Shown here: positions 14,421 through 15,448 of the stretch, piece after piece
Layout: every line of letters starts with the position of its first letter
Position numbering within the stretch: position 1 is the first letter of the stretch
DNA from: Proteobacteria bacterium UBA664
Lineage (GTDB): Bacteria > Pseudomonadota > Gammaproteobacteria > UBA7966
Assembly (NCBI GenBank): GCA_002299125.1
Contig: DBNU01000210.1
Span: 1 to 15,448 of the forward strand
Reading direction: 5' to 3'
Length of the DNA: 15,448 bases
Made by a program: the position numbers and the translations under genes
The notes under the pieces: generated by a model
Database searches by the model: none
Seen by the model: only the letters and a program-made list of their open reading frames with translations
Told to the model about the DNA's origin: nothing

Positions 14421-14573
14421 GCAGGCTCCTGCTGCAATGCGGCGCGTTTGAACTGCGCGGCGGCTGATCTCAAGGCCCTCAAGCCTAGCAGGCAGGCGGG
14501 TGAGAGAGACATCACGGTGAATGCCCGCGTGGCACGGATCACCCACCGGCAATCAGTCTGCAGCCTGGCGGCC

Positions 14574-15101
14574 TCAATGCAGTTCGCGCCCACGGGTGCA
14601 CTCACCCTTCACGACCATCACGCCCATCCGGATGTACTCGATGAGCTCCTCGAGGGCACCGTCGTCGTCGGTCGTCGCCGCCGTGGCGTCCACGCGGGCA
14701 ATCGCCTGGAGATCGGCCACGAACTCACTCGCCTCCTCGCCCAACGCGGGTCGCTCGCCCAGACCGGCCTGCGCCAGTCCGAGCACGAAGGCGTCGCACC
14801 ATTCAGCCAGCGCAGTCACACGATCCAGGATCGGCGTATCGTCGTCGGGCAGGGCGAGTGCCCAGCCGTACTCGTCGTCGGCGAGGGAGGCCGCCGTCGC
14901 CTCCACCAGTGCCAGCAGGGCGTTGCGGGCGAGTTCCGGATCTTCCGGGGCCTGCCCATCGGCAAGCAGCCCCGCCACCCAGTCCGCGGGGTCGACCTGA
15001 TCCGACAGGCACCACAGCGCACAGAAGCGCGCCTGATAAACGACCGGAGGATGTTCGAGCCCTGCCGCAGCGAGGTCGTCGGCGTGAGCCTGATAGTGCA
15101 T
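14574..15101 (-). CDS. ygfB: UPF0149 (YgfB/YecA) family protein
   Basis: This 175-aa acidic, mostly helical protein ends with the family signature LEELIEYIRMGVMVV (150-164) and carries LAEWCDAFVLGLAQAGLG (98-115) in the middle. UPF0149/YgfB proteins sit upstream of pepP in many Gammaproteobacteria; E. coli YgfB has no firmly assigned enzymatic role, while in Pseudomonas YgfB has been linked to gene regulation. AGGAGG with 6 nt spacing before the ATG at 15101 is an excellent start. It is the first gene of the pepP-ubiH-ubiI group and divergent from the TIGR02449-like gene. A weak -10 (CATACT, 15151-15146) lies upstream. Confidence 0.92.
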   Translation of the reverse strand: MHYQAHADDLAAAGLEHPPVVYQARFCALWCLSDQVDPADWVAGLLADGQAPEDPELARNALLALVEATAASLADDEYGWALALPDDDTPILDRVTALAEWCDAFVLGLAQAGLGERPALGEEASEFVADLQAIARVDATAATTDDDGALEELIEYIRMGVMVVKGECTRGRELH

Positions 15102-15283
15102 GTGTTGCCTCCTGCGAATGATGAGGGTTGCGGAACCTTGGCCTGAGTATGCGTCCCGGTGACGGGCTCACAGCATGGTGCGAGCGGCCGCGCCTTGCCA
15201 CGCGCGCCTGCCGCGAATGACCAGGGAGGAGCGCAGCGTCCAACCTGCGTTGCGTGGCATCGTGCTCACATTCCCGCCCGCGG

Positions 15284-15313
15284 TTGACCGTGCCGCGCGC
15301 CACTGCCTATAGT
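15284..15313 (+). promoter_or_regulatory. Sigma70-type promoter TTGACC-18-TATAGT
   Basis: TTGACC (15284-15289) and TATAGT (15308-15313) each match the consensus at 5/6 positions with an 18-nt spacer. Start of transcription would be near 15320, about 55 nt before the ATG of the partial gene at the right edge. It is the best promoter in the window. The 274-nt divergent gap it lies in holds no other clear feature besides the weak -10 for the UPF0149 gene. Confidence 0.7.
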
Positions 15314-15375
15314 GCCCGCGCCGCGCGAAGTGTCTTCCCACGCTACTTTCCCAGCATATTTCAGGGGTTTGCTTG

Positions 15376-15448
15376 ATGCCCGAGGGCGTGCTCGCACCAC
15401 TCGACCTGGCCGCGCTCGAGTCCCGAGTGGACGAGCTCGCACGGCGCA
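15376..15448 (+). CDS. TIGR02449-like short coiled-coil protein (5' end only)
   Basis: Only 24 codons are visible, beginning MPEGVLAPLDLAALESRVDE and ending in LARR. AGGGG (15363-15367) lies 8 nt before the ATG, and a good promoter lies upstream. The LxALESRVDELxRR pattern looks like the start of a coiled coil. In Gammaproteobacteria a short TIGR02449 (ZapB-like) gene followed by zapA and 6S RNA is commonly divergent from ygfB, which is the basis for the name. Too little of the protein is present to be certain. Confidence 0.6.
   Translation, partial: MPEGVLAPLDLAALESRVDELARR

Noticed and set aside
14421..14552. 44-codon N-terminal extension of PepP
   Set aside because: The ATG at 14420 has a good Shine-Dalgarno and gives exactly the usual 441 residues.
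13065..15146. 693-codon plus-strand open frame opposite pepP and the UPF0149 gene
   Set aside because: It is antisense to two genes with clear motifs; long shadow frames are common in very GC-rich DNA, and its translation resembles no family.

Overview
The window looks like a chromosomal segment of a high-GC gammaproteobacterium. The evidence is the conserved gene order UPF0149 (YgfB) - pepP - ubiH - ubiI-like on the minus strand, with a divergent TIGR02449-type short coiled-coil gene starting at the right edge. This is the arrangement found around ubiquinone-biosynthesis genes in Gammaproteobacteria. The long (298 aa) PurC and the GC-rich codon use would suit a Chromatiales/Ectothiorhodospiraceae-like lineage, but I cannot assign a genus.

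Left part (1-8445): a complete type I-C CRISPR-Cas operon, all on the minus strand, in the order cas3 - cas5c - cas8c - cas7c - [DUF433 - DUF5615] - cas4 - cas1 - cas2, followed by the CRISPR leader, which runs off the left edge. Cas3 (HD nuclease plus helicase), Cas5c (crRNA processing in place of Cas6), Cas8c and Cas7c form the interference machinery. An internal start with a strong Shine-Dalgarno inside cas8c would make Cas11c. Cas4, Cas1 and Cas2 form the adaptation machinery. All signature motifs I could check are intact. The leader shows the inverted repeat I associate with I-C leaders, a promoter-like TTGACG-17-CATAGT pointing into the array, and what looks like the first part of the first repeat at positions 20-1. 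The rest of the array lies outside the window.

The most unusual point is a two-gene DUF433/DUF5615 cassette, a predicted antitoxin/PIN-like toxin pair, set exactly between the interference genes and the adaptation genes. It is only 2 nt from the cas7c stop, overlaps itself by 4 nt (GTGA), and overlaps cas4 by 14 nt, so it is translationally woven into the operon rather than simply lying beside it. A 14-bp perfect palindrome lies just upstream of it, inside cas7c.

Junction (8446-8593): a short non-coding stretch between cas3 and a CBS-domain gene. It holds two tandem TGAGSCTCA quasi-palindromes and a second inverted repeat just upstream of cas3, which are candidates for control of the operon.

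Right part (8594-15448): core genes. These are a two-CBS-domain protein, purC (purine synthesis), a divergently transcribed VOC-family protein whose 3' end overlaps the convergent ubiI-like gene, then ubiH, pepP and the UPF0149 gene, and finally the start of a TIGR02449-like gene behind a good sigma70-type promoter. Hand-counted sample lines give 52% GC at 2521-2580 and 62% at 1141-1200 in the cas region, against 82% at 10261-10320 in the core. This is only a spot check, but it agrees with the cas block being acquired.
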